Positions 32,081 through 42,140 are shown, counted from the first letter of the stretch. The stretch: 64,000 nucleotides of DNA from Cervus elaphus (GCF_910594005.1 NC_057834.1:107597650-107661649), one strand, 5' to 3'. Program-made: numbers and translations. The notes: a model not told the origin generated them from the sequence alone.

Positions 32081-32120
32081 GGGGGGGGGGGGGGTTGGGG
32101 GGGTGGGCGGTAGGGGAGGG
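32081..32120 (+). repeat. G-run tract, G-quadruplex candidate
   Basis: (GT)4 is followed by 14 consecutive G, then TT, 7 G, T, 3 G, and further GGGG and GGG groups within 40 bases. At least four runs of three or more G with short loops meet the usual G-quadruplex rule. Confidence 0.9.
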
Positions 32121-32201
32121 ACATGGCAGGAACTTAGCCGTGGCAGAGACAGAGGGTAGTGTGGGTTGAAGAATTGGAATCAGTACTGCAATCTGCCGCC
32201 G

Positions 32202-32405
32202 TGTGTGCCTTCTCAGTCATCAGCTGTACCTGAATCTTTGTGACCCTTTGGACTCTAGCCCTCCAGGCTCATCTGTTCATGGGATTCTCCAGGCAAGAAT
32301 ACTGGAGTGGGTTGCCATTTTCTCCCCCAGGGGATCTTTCCAAACCAGGGATCAAACCTGTATTTGTAAGCAAATTCTTTACCTCTTGAGCCACCTGGGA
32401 AGCCT
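32202..32405 (-). mobile_element. Bov-tA SINE
   Basis: Head 'aggcttcccaggtggctcaa'. Target duplication aatctgccgccg (32190-32201) / aatctaccaccg (32406-32417); both mismatches are G-to-A, consistent with CpG decay of the right copy. Confidence 0.94.
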
Positions 32406-32507
32406 AATCTACCACCGTAGGGATTACCAAAACAATGAACAAATCAACACATTTTAACAAATGTTAATTGAAATTTAAGTACATTTCAAAGGCAGCTAGG
32501 GATGTGT

Positions 32508-32716
32508 TGCTGTTTAGTCACTAAATCCTATCTGACTTTTTTGTGACCCCATGCACTGTAGCCCACCAGGCTCCTGTGTCCATGGGATTTCCCAGGTAAG
32601 AATACTGGAGTGGGTTGCCATGTCCTCCTCCAGGGGATCTTCCCTACCCAGGGATCGAACCTGCGTCTCTTGCATTGGCAGGTGAATTCTTAACCACTGA
32701 GCCACCAGGAAGCTTC
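32508..32716 (-). mobile_element. Bov-tA SINE
   Basis: Complete on the minus strand; plus-strand tail end ttgctgtttagtcactaaat and head end gagccaccaggaagctt. A short cagcta flanks both sides. Confidence 0.94.
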
Positions 32717-33445
32717 ATACACAGCTAACCCAGAAGCTCACAGTTCAGTAGGTGGCTCAGACAGGAAATAGATAACCTAGAGTGTTAGAATGACTCGCGG
32801 GACAAGTCAGTCGGCTGGGAGTCTGAGGGACCCTGGTGAAGAGGCTCCCCTTGCCCTAAGCACTAAGCTTGTGGGGCAGATGAGCAGCTGGACCTGAGTG
32901 CTGGGTCAGCAATCCTCCCCAGATACGGCTGCTGAAGGAAGTTGCACTCATCTCGGATTAACATTCTAGTCTTGCCTCTAACACTCTTCTGAGGTACAGA
33001 ACAAAGAAATCATCACCGTCGTTTAAAACATGGGCCCTTCATGTGAACTCTGCTTCCTGTCACGGAAATCACATTCTTAATTTTTTAAAACTAAATTTAT
33101 TTGGATTTCAGCTCAGGCATATTTTAGTGATTAAGCTTGTTTCTCTCTCTGTCTCTCTCCAGTGTTTCCAATCTATTCAGCTATGCAGAGAAAAGATGGG
33201 GAAGAGGACATTTCTCTGGTGATTCCCAGGTACAAATCAGAAGTAACAAGGTTCCTGGCCTTCTCTATGGAACTCCCAACCTGGCTCAAGCCCAGAGCTG
33301 AAAGTAGCCGACTGGGCTACATCTAGATGGACTAACCTGAGCCCAGGAGTCATTGTCTCTCTTCTGCTCAGAGTTGCTTTTGGAGGAGCCTTCCCAAAAA
33401 GAGGTAAGAAAAAAGGAAGGGTGAGAAAGAGGGAGAGAGGGTAGG
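32717..33445. other. Unassigned sequence
   Basis: Nothing recognised in about 730 bp, except a short (tc)n at 33142-33158. Confidence 0.45.
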
Positions 33446-33449
33446 AGGA

Positions 33450-33551
33450 AACCATTATTTTTTAAGTATGTACTTGGTCAGGCACTTTACACACGATTTC
33501 TCTTATACCATCTCTATTCCCATGAATTGCAACCTCCTTGTCACCAGGGGC
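33450..33551 (-). mobile_element. MIR SINE, left part
   Basis: 'cttggtcaggcactttacac' and 'atctctattcccatgaattg' are antisense MIR. It is continued at 34009 after removal of the LTR. Confidence 0.7.
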
Positions 33552-34004
33552 TGAAAAGGAAAAATTAAAATTTTACATAACCTCCTTCTCCTTCTGCCTC
33601 TGCAACTTAGCTTGCCCCTTGCAAAGTCTAGATCATGTAGGTCACGTAGTCTCAGAAAGTGGGGACTTGCAATACTAGGAACTGGAGTTTATCTCACTCA
33701 CCCTTGTCCTGCTCTTTGCAATTGCCCAGCCCCTGCAAACCTGCTTAATCAATCCTGTCCAGGTCAGGCATACCCCTCCCCATCTTGACCATTGTTCCTG
33801 TGTGCGCAAAACCCCTTAGTTTAAACCAGCCTATTAACAGCTAGTGTTGCCCACTACAGTCTTTCTATAAAAACTCTGTAATCCCTTTGTTCAGGGCTCA
33901 GAGCTTGGAGTGTTAACTTCTCTGGGCCCGCTGGAGTAATAAACCTGAGTTCTCCAACTCTCCTAGTGTGGAGCATGGTTTCTCGAGTACTGGTTTCTGC
34001 AACA
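33552..34004 (+). mobile_element. Endogenous retrovirus class I-type solo LTR
   Basis: A 453-bp element begins TG and ends CA and is flanked by the perfect 4-bp duplication gggc (33548-33551, 34005-34008), the size made by class I integrases. It contains a TATA box tataaaaa at 33866-33873 and a polyadenylation signal aataaa at 33938-33943, 65 bp apart, followed by a G/T-rich region: U3-R-U5 order on the plus strand. There is no internal region, so it is a solo LTR. It could in principle act as a promoter or poly(A) site; that is inference. Confidence 0.85.
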
Positions 34005-34008
34005 GGGC

Positions 34009-34140
34009 AAGGGTGAAAACGGAGGCTCAGAGAGGTGGATGACGGCTATTCGCAATAGGTCACGTTGCTGGTCAGAAGCAGAATTGGAACCCCTCTCCAA
34101 ATCAACCTCATTCCCAAGCAGCATTCCCTGTGCCCCTCCC
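34009..34140 (-). mobile_element. MIR SINE, right part
   Basis: 'aaaacggaggctcagagagg' and 'cagaagcagaattggaaccc' complete the antisense MIR split by the LTR. Confidence 0.8.
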
Positions 34141-34392
34141 CTTCTCCTGGCTGGTTGTGTACCATTTGACAAAAATGTTATCCGATTGGCTATTGGATGA
34201 AGCTCACTGAGCAGGAGCCCCTCAGATCTCCACTGATGAGGATGTCCTCTTTCAAGTCAACAAGGAAACTCTTTCTCAGAGCTTTTGTAATTCTTTTATA
34301 ACTTGTAATGTCTCCTCCTCTCTGTAGGTATCTAGTAAGTGTTTCTTGACAGTGGAAGGAAGGGAGGAAGTTTTGTTTTTTAAGAGAGGCCA

Positions 34393-34490
34393 GGTTTTGC
34401 TGCCCAAAGTGTGGTCCCTGAACCAGCAGCATTAGAATCACGTGGGAGTTTGTTAGACGTGCAGAATTGTGAGCTCAGACCTCCAGAATA
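34393..34490 (-). mobile_element. MER5A-like MITE fragment
   Basis: 'caaagtgtggtccctgaacc' and 'agcattagaatcacgtggga' are the MER5A end in antisense. Confidence 0.65.
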
Positions 34491-34526
34491 AGTGGGCTAA
34501 TGCTTACTTCAGTCCTGGTACCCAGT

Positions 34527-34783
34527 GTGTGTGTGTGTGTGTGTGTGTGTGAGTGTGTGTGCGCGCGCGCTCAGTTGCTTATTCATGTTCCCCTCTTTAC
34601 AACCCCATGGACTGTAGTCTGCCAGGCTCCTCTGTCCATGGGACTTTCCAGGCAAGAATACTGGAGTGCGTTGCCATTTCCTTCTCCAGGGGATCTTACC
34701 GACCCAGGGACTGAACTCGAGTCTTTTGCATCTCCTGCATTGGCAGGCGGATTCTTTAACACTAGCACCATCTGGGAAGCCCA
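34527..34783 (-). mobile_element. Bov-tA SINE with (TG)n tail
   Basis: Long-head Bov-tA variant on the minus strand. Its 3' tail has become a (TG)n(CG)n microsatellite (34527-34571). The target duplication gtacccagt (34518-34526) / gtacctagt (34784-34792) lies outside the microsatellite, so the repeat belongs to the SINE tail. Confidence 0.94.
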
Positions 34784-34834
34784 GTACCTAGTATACCACC
34801 TGTAAATGGTACTTCCTTTCTGTTCCCATCTTCC

Positions 34835-35030
34835 CCACTTCTTTTTTAGCTTTTAATTTTTCACTAAAGTGTAGTTGATTTTCCATTTTACAGGTATAGA
34901 GCAAAATGTTTCATTACTTATATATACACATCTATTCTTTTTCAATACAGGTTATTATTATAAGATATTGAATATAATTCCCTGTGCTGTATAGTAGGTC
35001 TTTGTTGTTTATTTTATATATAGTAGTCCT
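34835..35030 (-). mobile_element. L1 3' end
   Basis: 'aagtgtagttgattttccat', 'aggttattattataagatat' and 'tagtaggtctttgttgttta' are the same L1 3' end as at 23691, more diverged. Confidence 0.8.
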
Positions 35031-35124
35031 TATATTTAAAAAAATTTTTTTTCACCTTTTAAGAGTGAGCCCACTATAGAATCTGTTCTCTTAGAGAAAG
35101 AAAATGCCTCTGAAATACTAATCA

Positions 35125-35290
35125 TATCTGTTAGACCTGTACTACACAGTAGCCACTTGCCATATGTGGCTATTAAGTTAAAAATTCACTTTCTCAGTCA
35201 CATTAGCCATATATGGCTAGTGACTACCACACTGGATAGTACAGATTTAGAGCATTTCCCCCATCATGGAAGGTTCTATTGGACATTTCT
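35125..35290. mobile_element. Palindromic MITE-like repeat
   Basis: 'agtagccacttgccatatgt' is mirrored by 'catatatggctagtgactac', giving a long imperfect inverted repeat with an AT-rich centre, typical of a hAT-type MITE (MER family, not named with certainty). It ends 'gttctattggacat'. Confidence 0.6.
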
Positions 35291-35404
35291 CCTGAGTTTT
35301 TGCTAACCCACAGCCCAGTTGCTCACACAGTAAGAGGTCAAAAAAATGCTCATAAACTTAAATTTCACAGCTTCACTCATTGGAAGAAAAAAATGGCAGG
35401 AGAG

Positions 35405-35540
35405 TCCCAAGATTTGTTTTCCACTTCCTGCTCTGTCTACTAAGGAGCCGCATGACTTGGGTAAGTCATTTCCCCTCTCCCTTGCTTTGTTCATCTACAC
35501 AGTTAAAGAGGAAGAGGTAATAAGAGTGCCTCAAGTAAGT
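35405..35540 (+). mobile_element. MIR fragment
   Basis: 'ccgcatgacttgggtaagtc' and 'ttcatctacacagttaaaga' match plus-strand MIR. Confidence 0.7.
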
Positions 35541-35774
35541 CTGGAGGCTTCTGTGCTTTTATCTCTGACAGTTTGGCCAAGCTTCCAGCCTGAGGATATG
35601 ACCAGCTCATCTTGGTTTGACTGGGACTGTCCCAGTCTTAAAACTGGATGTCCCAAGTCACAAGAGTTCCCGCATTCTCAGGCAAATCAAGATGTCCCAG
35701 TTATAAAATTCTATGACCCTGTGCAAGCCTGAGAGTAGGGTGCCAGGAACCTTCAAACTGCTGTAAACAGCTGA

Positions 35775-36005
35775 GGGCTATGATTAAGACCTTAGGCTCT
35801 GTAATCAGACAAACCGGGATTCCCATACTGGATGCTGCCGCTTGATTTCTGTGTGAACTTGGGCAAATGACTTCATTTTTCTGAGACTCGGTTTCCCCAT
35901 CTGCAAAACGAGACTGCTAACAATAGTCCTTTCTTCTGTGTGTTACTATGAAGATTAACTTAGCAAAGTTTTGCACTGTGCCTCTCAAAGCAATGTTAGT
36001 GATTG
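35775..36005 (+). mobile_element. MIR SINE, near full length
   Basis: 'gattaagaccttaggctctg', 'tgaacttgggcaaatgactt', 'ggtttccccatctgcaaaac' and 'atgaagattaacttagcaaa' in MIR order. Confidence 0.88.
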
Positions 36006-36849
36006 TTAATTCAGCAGATGGTGAAAAGTGGGGGGTGGGGGGTGGGTCTGTCTTTAGGGAGACTCTGACCCTGACATTTGTGGGGAACCCAGTGTATCAA
36101 CTAAAAGAAAGATGACTCACCTGTGAGCTATTAAGCTCCTCTTCATCCAAACTCCCACAACTCCTGCCCTGGACTCATCTCTAATAAATAACAGTTCAAA
36201 CTGGTTATGGAGAGCACATTTCAACTCCCTGTGCCCTGCTGGGATAAAGTGACTCTGAGGGAGCAAGTTTATTGAAACACAAACTAATCATTCCTGTTGC
36301 CAAAGTAGGCTTTTGGCAGAGCCCTGTGAGAGAAAGAGAGTGAAAAAAAAAAATGTCCTGAATTGCTGAGACAGCACTGTATTTAGACAATTAAATTTGG
36401 AAAAGCAGGATGGTTCCTGTAACTACCTCCCACACCCCCTCCTCCAAGAACAAAAGGTTTTGTTGAAAGTATTCATATGGATATTAATACCGACACGTTA
36501 ATGAGCCCCTCAGTAAACTCATCAGCACTAATTACACCCAGTCACACTGCCACGGGTGGGAGGGTACCAAATCGCACCTCCAAAAATTAGTCACTTGTAA
36601 GTTAACCCCACAGTCACGTCAAGCAGCCTACACTTGATGGCTGATTCACAAAGATGCCTTGACACCGCTGTAGTTAAAAGGGCCAGATCACCATGGGAAG
36701 CCTGCAGAAAGTGAACCATGGGAAAAGTTCACATTTACAAAAGACCTATGTGTTGGAGCAAGGAGTTTGGAGGAAACCAGGGACATAGCTTTATTCTGGG
36801 TTGTGACAGTAGCCAAACTCATTCTGCTGGGCACTTGTGCACCTGGTGG
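36006..36849. other. Repeat-free block
   Basis: No interspersed repeat recognised; a short G-rich run lies at 36030-36045. The part 36480-36660 has several homeodomain-type TAAT/ATTA words (ttaatgagc, ctaattacac, aaattagtc) and no simple-sequence bias, which makes it a candidate conserved non-coding element. Confidence 0.3.
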
Positions 36850-37025
36850 GGTGCAGAGCACTGCCTTGAATCCTCGCCTAGATCTTGGAGGCAGGGACGG
36901 TTCTATGATGCCCATTTTACAGATGAGGACACTGAGGCTCAGAGCATCTGAAGCGTTGATGAAGCGTTCATCCAAAGTCTCGGTGCTAAAATGGTGGGAG
37001 TGGAGATTTGAACCCAGCCTCTAGG
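36850..37025 (-). mobile_element. MIR SINE
   Basis: 'cccattttacagatgaggac', 'actgaggctcagagcatctg' and 'gagatttgaacccagcctct' are antisense MIR. Confidence 0.88.
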
Positions 37026-37091
37026 TGAGATGTGAACCTAACCTATGAAACGGGGATGGAAGAAAAAGTGGTGCTTTTTCTTCTTATTTGT

Positions 37092-37293
37092 GCATGCATG
37101 CTCAGTTATGTCTGACTCTGCGACCCCATGGACTGCAGCCCACCAGCCTCCTCTGTCCATGGGATTCTCCAGGCAAGAATACTTGGAATGGATTGCCATT
37201 TCCTCCCCCAGGGGATTGAAACCAGGTATCCTGCGTCTTCTGCATTGGCAGGTGAATTTTTTTTTTTTATCACTGAGCCACCTGGAAAGTCCA
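37092..37293 (-). mobile_element. Bov-tA SINE
   Basis: Minus-strand head 'ggactttccaggtggctcag', with an A-run (T run 37257-37268 on this strand) inside the A-box region and a shortened B-box region (caggggattgaaaccaggta). Probably Pol III-dead. Confidence 0.92.
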
Positions 37294-37525
37294 TTCCTTC
37301 TCAGTTCCTGGAGGTGTTTTAGAGGCTGGATTTTGCCTTGGGTTTGGCCTTGATCCTCGATATGAAAATCCATAGAGGAAAGTCTCTTTGCCTTCCTAAC
37401 CCTTCCAAATCACTCTCTAAAATTTCCCTTCTTGGGCCCAGACCTTTCATCACTGCTCTGGCTGCCATGTCTTTGTCCAGATTTTTCCTTGGTTGCTTAT
37501 TTCTAGAAGTAGCATGGTATGAAAG
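37294..37525. other. Unassigned sequence
   Basis: Nothing recognised. Confidence 0.4.
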
Positions 37526-37762
37526 CGATCAAAAATAAAAGAGAGTGAGAAAAAAAGAGTGAGAATGAAAGAGAGGATGAAGAGGGGGCAAGTGAGAGTG
37601 AAATAGAGGAGGTTAAAAGGAGTGAATGAAGAGAGAGAGACACAGGGAGAGACAGAAAGACAGAGATGCAGAGAAAGAGTGATACACAGAGAGAGACAGA
37701 AACAGTGAGGTGGAGACTGAAAGAGAGACAGAGAGAGGGAATGAAAGGGAAACAGAAAGGCA
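37526..37762 (+). repeat. Polypurine (GA-rich) tract
   Basis: About 235 bp, overwhelmingly A and G, with degenerate (ga)n, (gaga)n and cagagaga units. The minus-strand frame over it is only leucine/serine-rich translation of the tract. Confidence 0.92.
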
Positions 37763-37924
37763 GCTCAGGCTTTGAAGTCACCCAGATTTGGCTTGAATCA
37801 TTGCTTTTACCAGCTGTTCAACTTTAAATAAAGCTCTCCGACTCAGTTTCCTCATCTGTAACATGAGGATGAGACTATCTCATAGGATTGTTGTGAGGAT
37901 CAAATAAAATTTTGTCTGTGCATT
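37763..37924 (+). mobile_element. MIR SINE, split by Bov-tA
   Basis: 'ctcagtttcctcatctgtaa' and 'aggattgttgtgaggatcaa' are MIR; its last part, acactcaataaacctc, lies beyond the SINE at 38142-38157. Confidence 0.88.
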
Positions 37925-37936
37925 TTCTGCCACCCA

Positions 37937-38125
37937 GTGAAAATGAAAGTCGCTCAATCGTGTCTGACTCTTTGTGACTCAAAGAGACGCAAAGAATTCT
38001 CCAGGCCGGAATACTGGAGTGGGTAGCTGCTCCCTTCTCCAGGGAATATTTCCAACCCAGGGCTCAAACTCAGGTCTCCTGCAGTGTGGGCAGAGTCTTT
38101 ACCAGCTGAGCTACCAGTGAAGCCC
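37937..38125 (-). mobile_element. Bov-tA SINE in MIR
   Basis: Head 'gggcttcactggtagctcag' (A-box-like tagctcagctgg) on the minus strand. Target duplication ttctgccaccca (37925-37936) / ttctgctaccca (38126-38137). Confidence 0.95.
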
Positions 38126-38158
38126 TTCTGCTACCCAACAGACACTCAATAAACCTCC

Positions 38159-38184
38159 TTCCTCTTTCCCTCCCTCCCTCCCTC
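38159..38184 (+). repeat. (CCCT)n simple repeat
   Basis: tttccctccctccctccctc, short pyrimidine microsatellite at the MIR 3' end. Confidence 0.88.
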
Positions 38185-38209
38185 ATCAGCACCACCTAAG
38201 CCCCAGGCA

Positions 38210-38370
38210 CCATCCACATATCTACAAACCTTATCAGTTTAGTCCTTGAAACAACTCATGAATCACATGTGGTATTCCATCTCATTTTACCAGGAGGCCT
38301 AGAAAAGGGGCGTTATCAGCTAGGATCACCCAACAAGTGACTGTCCCAGCCAGATGTCCAATGCAGATCT
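38210..38370 (-). mobile_element. MIR SINE
   Basis: 'tagtccttgaaacaactcat', 'cattttaccaggaggcctag' and 'gatcacccaacaagtgactg' are antisense MIR. Confidence 0.72.
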
Positions 38371-38377
38371 CTCTTTC

Positions 38378-38468
38378 TTGTTGTTTAGTCACTAAGTTGC
38401 AACTAAGTCCATGTTGCAACCCCATGGACTGTAGCCTGCCAGGTTCCTCTGTCCATGGGATTTCTCCA
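38378..38468 (-). mobile_element. Truncated Bov-A SINE
   Basis: Only the tail-side ~90 bp of the body, from gttgtttagtcactaagttg to catgggatttctcc; 5'-truncated. Confidence 0.88.
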
Positions 38469-38492
38469 TTACTGGGGAAAGAAATAATAAGG

Positions 38493-38534
38493 GGGTAGCT
38501 GGGCATCTGAACTGGGTAGCTGGGCATCTGAACT
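38493..38534 (+). repeat. 21-bp perfect tandem duplication
   Basis: Two identical copies (38493-38513 and 38514-38534) starting gggtagctgggcatctgaa. Identity implies a recent event or read/assembly effect. Confidence 0.95.
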
Positions 38535-38985
38535 GATGGGCTTTTACAATTTTCTTCTTTAGCGGCTCCACTGGAGAGCTGTTAAGAATATTATCCAAAT
38601 CATGTTAATAAGCAATTGAGTGCTAGTGTTTCAGCTCTGCTTGGGGCTGGCAGCTACACATTGTGATCATTATCTTAGCTGATACAACCCAGGAGCTCTC
38701 AGCTCAAATAATTAACTCAGTTGCCTCCTCTCAGGGCTGAAGTGGAGCTACTACAACCGAACCACCTAGCTTGTGGGAAAATGATTCTGTGCTCGGAGGT
38801 GAAATGCTTTCAAGGCTCTCTGGTGCTGAGTGGTGTCATCGCAGAAGCTGGGTGGTGAGTACCGATCAGACCCAGGGAGGGCCTCATGTGATCTGAAGGA
38901 GCTATCAAAGCTTTGATGTTGGTTCAGTGGAGGTGGGTCTGAATCTAAGATCCATCATGAATGAGCGTGGCATGTTAGCTGATAT
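38535..38985. other. Repeat-free block
   Basis: No repeat recognised. It contains ttaataagcaattgag, gtgatcattatctt and caaataattaactcag, AT cores set in ordinary sequence; possibly regulatory. Confidence 0.3.
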
Positions 38986-38987
38986 TG

Positions 38988-39135
38988 GGTGGATGTGGGT
39001 GTAGCACTCAACCTGAGTCTTGGTTCCTCCTCCATAAAATAGAGTTAATAGAATTTACATCCCAACTGAGACGTTGGGTGGATATAAAAGAAAGATCTTC
39101 ATAAAGGGCCCCGCACATAGCAGTTACTCTGCAGA
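38988..39135 (+). mobile_element. MIR fragment
   Basis: 'ttggttcctcctccataaaa' and 'acgttgggtggatataaaag' are diverged plus-strand MIR. Confidence 0.6.
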
Positions 39136-39399
39136 CTTGTGGTTCCTTCCCCTAGAACAGTTTTCTTTGGGGAAGGAGAAGGGGAAGGAAAGAGAAATGT
39201 AGTCCCCACAGAGAGAGAACTTCATTTGCATCCCCTCTTTAGGGAAATGAGTTAACCAACTCTAAGACTTGTGGATTTGAATAGGCAAATCACTTTTACT
39301 GATGGTGTGGATTTAAAGGGTTTCATCCATTTGTTTTCTTCCTTCCTCCCACAGCCCTGTTACTACAGAAACGTTTTTCATTTATTTATTTTTTCTTAC

Positions 39400-39630
39400 C
39401 CATAATCCCTTTTTACTGAGCACTTACTCTGTGCCAGGCACTGTGCTAAATGCCTTCCTGACATTTCATGTTTCACAACAATAAGAAGTGACTTATCTTC
39501 TACAATCTAGTGGAATAGGTATAACTGTTATCCCTATGTTACAGACAGGAAACTGAAACATAGAAAAGAAAAAAAGGAAGAACTGAGGTCTGTCTGAGTC
39601 CAACCTGCTTTCAGCATGATTAGGGTCAAG
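39400..39630 (-). mobile_element. MIR SINE
   Basis: 'gagcacttactctgtgccag', 'gcactgtgctaaatgccttc' and 'ttacagacaggaaactgaaa' are a near-complete antisense MIR. Confidence 0.88.
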
Positions 39631-39689
39631 GACCCTTTCTGAGATCATCCTACAGATGTTCAGCTGACCAGGCTGGGCACATAAGACTG

Positions 39690-40480
39690 TTCAGGAGTTC
39701 AGTCCCTCTTTCCTGGAGTCTGCTGTCTCACTGGCCTCACCCTTGAGAAGCATGTTCAGAGCTTCATTCAGAAATCACTGGTGACCTTTCCCAAAGCATA
39801 GTAGGGTTGTCTGACAAATGACTATACCAAGCTTGCCAAGCTGATTCCAAGAACCTTCTCTCCTCACCCAGCCTGCCTCTGCTCCCTGACCTTGCTGCTG
39901 ACCCATAGCCTCTTCTTCACCCAAGCACTACCTGGCACACAGCAGGTACTTGCTCTGGGTCTCCAGAGTCTGTGATCTGGGCTTTCAATACAACCTCCTC
40001 CATTGGGGCAAAGCTCCTTAGCATGGCCATTAAGGTGAACTCAGCTATTCTCAGTCTTTGAACTACAGATCTCGTCATGTCTTTGCTTATGTACTGCCCC
40101 CTGTCTAGAAGATTCTCCTCACTTCTCTCTATCTGGAATCCTGCTCCTTCAAAGTCAAGTGCCATTTCCTCCTCTAGGACTCGACAACCCACCCCTCCCC
40201 CCCAAATTAAGCTCTTTCTCCTGGTTCATCTGGAACATAGGAAAGAGGTCAATCCTGCCTTGTCTTTCTTTTTGCTGTGAGAGTGTGAGCTCCTGGAGAT
40301 GATGGGGGAAGTAGGGTTATTGACACATAACACAGTGCCCAGCTGCTAGAACTTTCCATCACTCCAGCTTTGGATTAAATGTCACATCATCTCTCAGAGA
40401 GGCTGTCTCCAGTCTTTCCATCGTAATAAGATTTTCTCCCATACCTCACACTTTACCATCACAGTATGCAGTGGGTCCTT
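39690..40480 (+). mobile_element. L2 LINE 3' fragments
   Basis: Several consecutive L2 3' pieces: 'agcactacctggcacacagc' (39924), 'gtactgccccctgtctagaa' (40091), 'gtcaagtgccatttcctcct' (40155), 'gtgtgagctcctggagatga' (40284), 'aaatgtcacatcatctctca' (40377). At least two partial copies in tandem. Confidence 0.6.
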
Positions 40481-40519
40481 AGGTCTCAGACAGGCCCAAT
40501 GCTTAGATCAGATAGACCC

Positions 40520-40735
40520 TGTGCTTAGGGGTCTGACTCTCATGTCAGACACTAGAGTTCAGATCCTCACTTAGAAATTTGTTCACCATGGGACCTTGGG
40601 CAAACTGTCTCATTTCTTCAAGTCTCTGTTTCCTCATCTGTAAAATGAGGCTAATGATGGGACCTTGTAGGAGAGTCTCCAAGTTTAAATAATATTTGTA
40701 ATGTGCTTAGCACAGTGCCTGTATTCAAGGTGGCT
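40520..40735 (+). mobile_element. MIR SINE
   Basis: 'accttgggcaaactgtctca', 'tgtttcctcatctgtaaaat' and 'gtgcttagcacagtgcctg' are a well-kept MIR. Confidence 0.9.
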
Positions 40736-40984
40736 ACATGTTTGGCCTTTAGAAATCCAGGGTGGCTGCAAATTACTCCCTTTAGAATGTCTACAATGCA
40801 AAGGAAGACCCATGCTTTTGCTTTTTCTGGTGTTGATTTTCCAAGGCAGTATCTGACACAGAGTAGAATCAATAAGCATTAGTGGACTGCATGATGAAGG
40901 AGGAGAGAGGCAGGGCCCCCGGAGCCTCCTCTGTAGCCTAGAGGCCTATGTCAGTACTCAGGGGCAGTACTCGGCCCTGGAATG

Positions 40985-41205
40985 AGATCAGCATGCCTGC
41001 ATCTGGACCCTTTCTCTGGTACTCATTGCTTTGCAAACCATAGTCAGTTGTGAATCTACACCTTGGATTCCTTATCTGTACAAGTGGGTAATAATAACTG
41101 CCTCTTGGGGTTGTTATAAAAATAATAATGCTAATATTATTGTACAGTAATACTAATGTAATGTGCTTGGATGTGACTGTCATGCAAATATTGTTAGCAA
41201 CTATT
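40985..41205 (+). mobile_element. MIR SINE
   Basis: 'gattccttatctgtacaagt', 'aataataactgcctcttggg' and 'gttgttataaaaataataat' in MIR order, with (ata)n expansion. Confidence 0.8.
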
Positions 41206-41249
41206 ATTCCACATCTGATAATTCTGTATTATATCACACAGTATGGTAA

Positions 41250-41370
41250 TTCTCTCTCTTTCTCTCTCTCCCCTTACTAACATGAGCTCCTTGTGGGTAG
41301 GATCTGTAGGATCTGTATCTGCTTAATGTATCCTGTATCTTACTTTGGTAATAGATACTAGTAAATTTAT
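41250..41370 (+). mobile_element. L2 LINE 3' end
   Basis: After a (tc)n run, 'taacatgagctccttgtggg' and 'atctgtatctgcttaatgta' match L2. The word aggatctgt is tandemly duplicated at 41299-41317. Confidence 0.65.
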
Positions 41371-41404
41371 CTTTAATATACTATGTTTTTCAATACATAC
41401 CCCC

Positions 41405-41540
41405 CTCAAAGATCTTCAAGGTACCCACAGTGGGCATTATTATCCTCTATTTAGGGACACAAGGCTCTGCAGCACGAGGTTAAGGGCACTGCTGAGGTCA
41501 CACCACCACTTTGGTGGCTTGGCCCAGCTTTCTGAGCCCT
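41405..41540 (-). mobile_element. MIR fragment
   Basis: 'ggcattattatcctctattt' and 'gaggttaagggcactgctga' are antisense MIR. Confidence 0.72.
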
Positions 41541-41960
41541 GATGGGCCACCGCAGGGCTGTTGGGAAGCTCCTTTTCTCTTCACTCGTGGAAGGGGAGGG
41601 GGAACCTATGTTGGACATGCTATTCTCACATGAGCGAGCACAACTACCACTCCCTGCTGTGGGAGTTCTAGGGGCTGTGTGACTGGTGTATGCACCTCTC
41701 ACCCTGGAGATGATCCAGGAAATACATCAAGATCCATCTGCTCATCTCTGCCCCACCACTTCAGCGCTGAGTCCCAGCCCAAACCTAGGTAGCTCTGTGC
41801 TCCAGCAGGCAGCTACTGCTCCCTCATCTGCCATCCCATGGCTCCAGTTGATCAAAACGCTTCACCTTTTCTGCAGGTCTAGTTCTCTTTGAGTTCTAGA
41901 CCTACCTTCATAAACACTCATCCCTGAGCTTTCTCTCCCCTATGTCCTCATGACCAGAGA
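41541..41960. other. Unassigned sequence
   Basis: Nothing recognised. Confidence 0.4.
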
Positions 41961-41964
41961 GGGG

Positions 41965-42140
41965 TTCAATTCAGTTCAATTCTAGCAACATCTATTGAAT
42001 AATCACAAGTCCTACTTGTAGGGTCCTTCATCATTTAAAAATCACCCTCACATTCATTTTCATTCCTATACCAGGAACCGTGTGCTGGGGCTGTGAGAGA
42101 TGAGTAAGACATGCCCTACTCTCAAAACACTCAGAACCTC
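41965..42140 (-). mobile_element. L2 LINE 3' end
   Basis: 'aacatctattgaataatcac', 'ccaggaaccgtgtgctgggg' and 'gatgagtaagacatgcccta' are antisense L2 3' UTR, with an interruption between 42020 and 42060. Confidence 0.65.

Noticed and set aside
37503..37781. Leucine-rich 'membrane protein' frame
   Set aside because: Plain translation of a GA/CT low-complexity tract.
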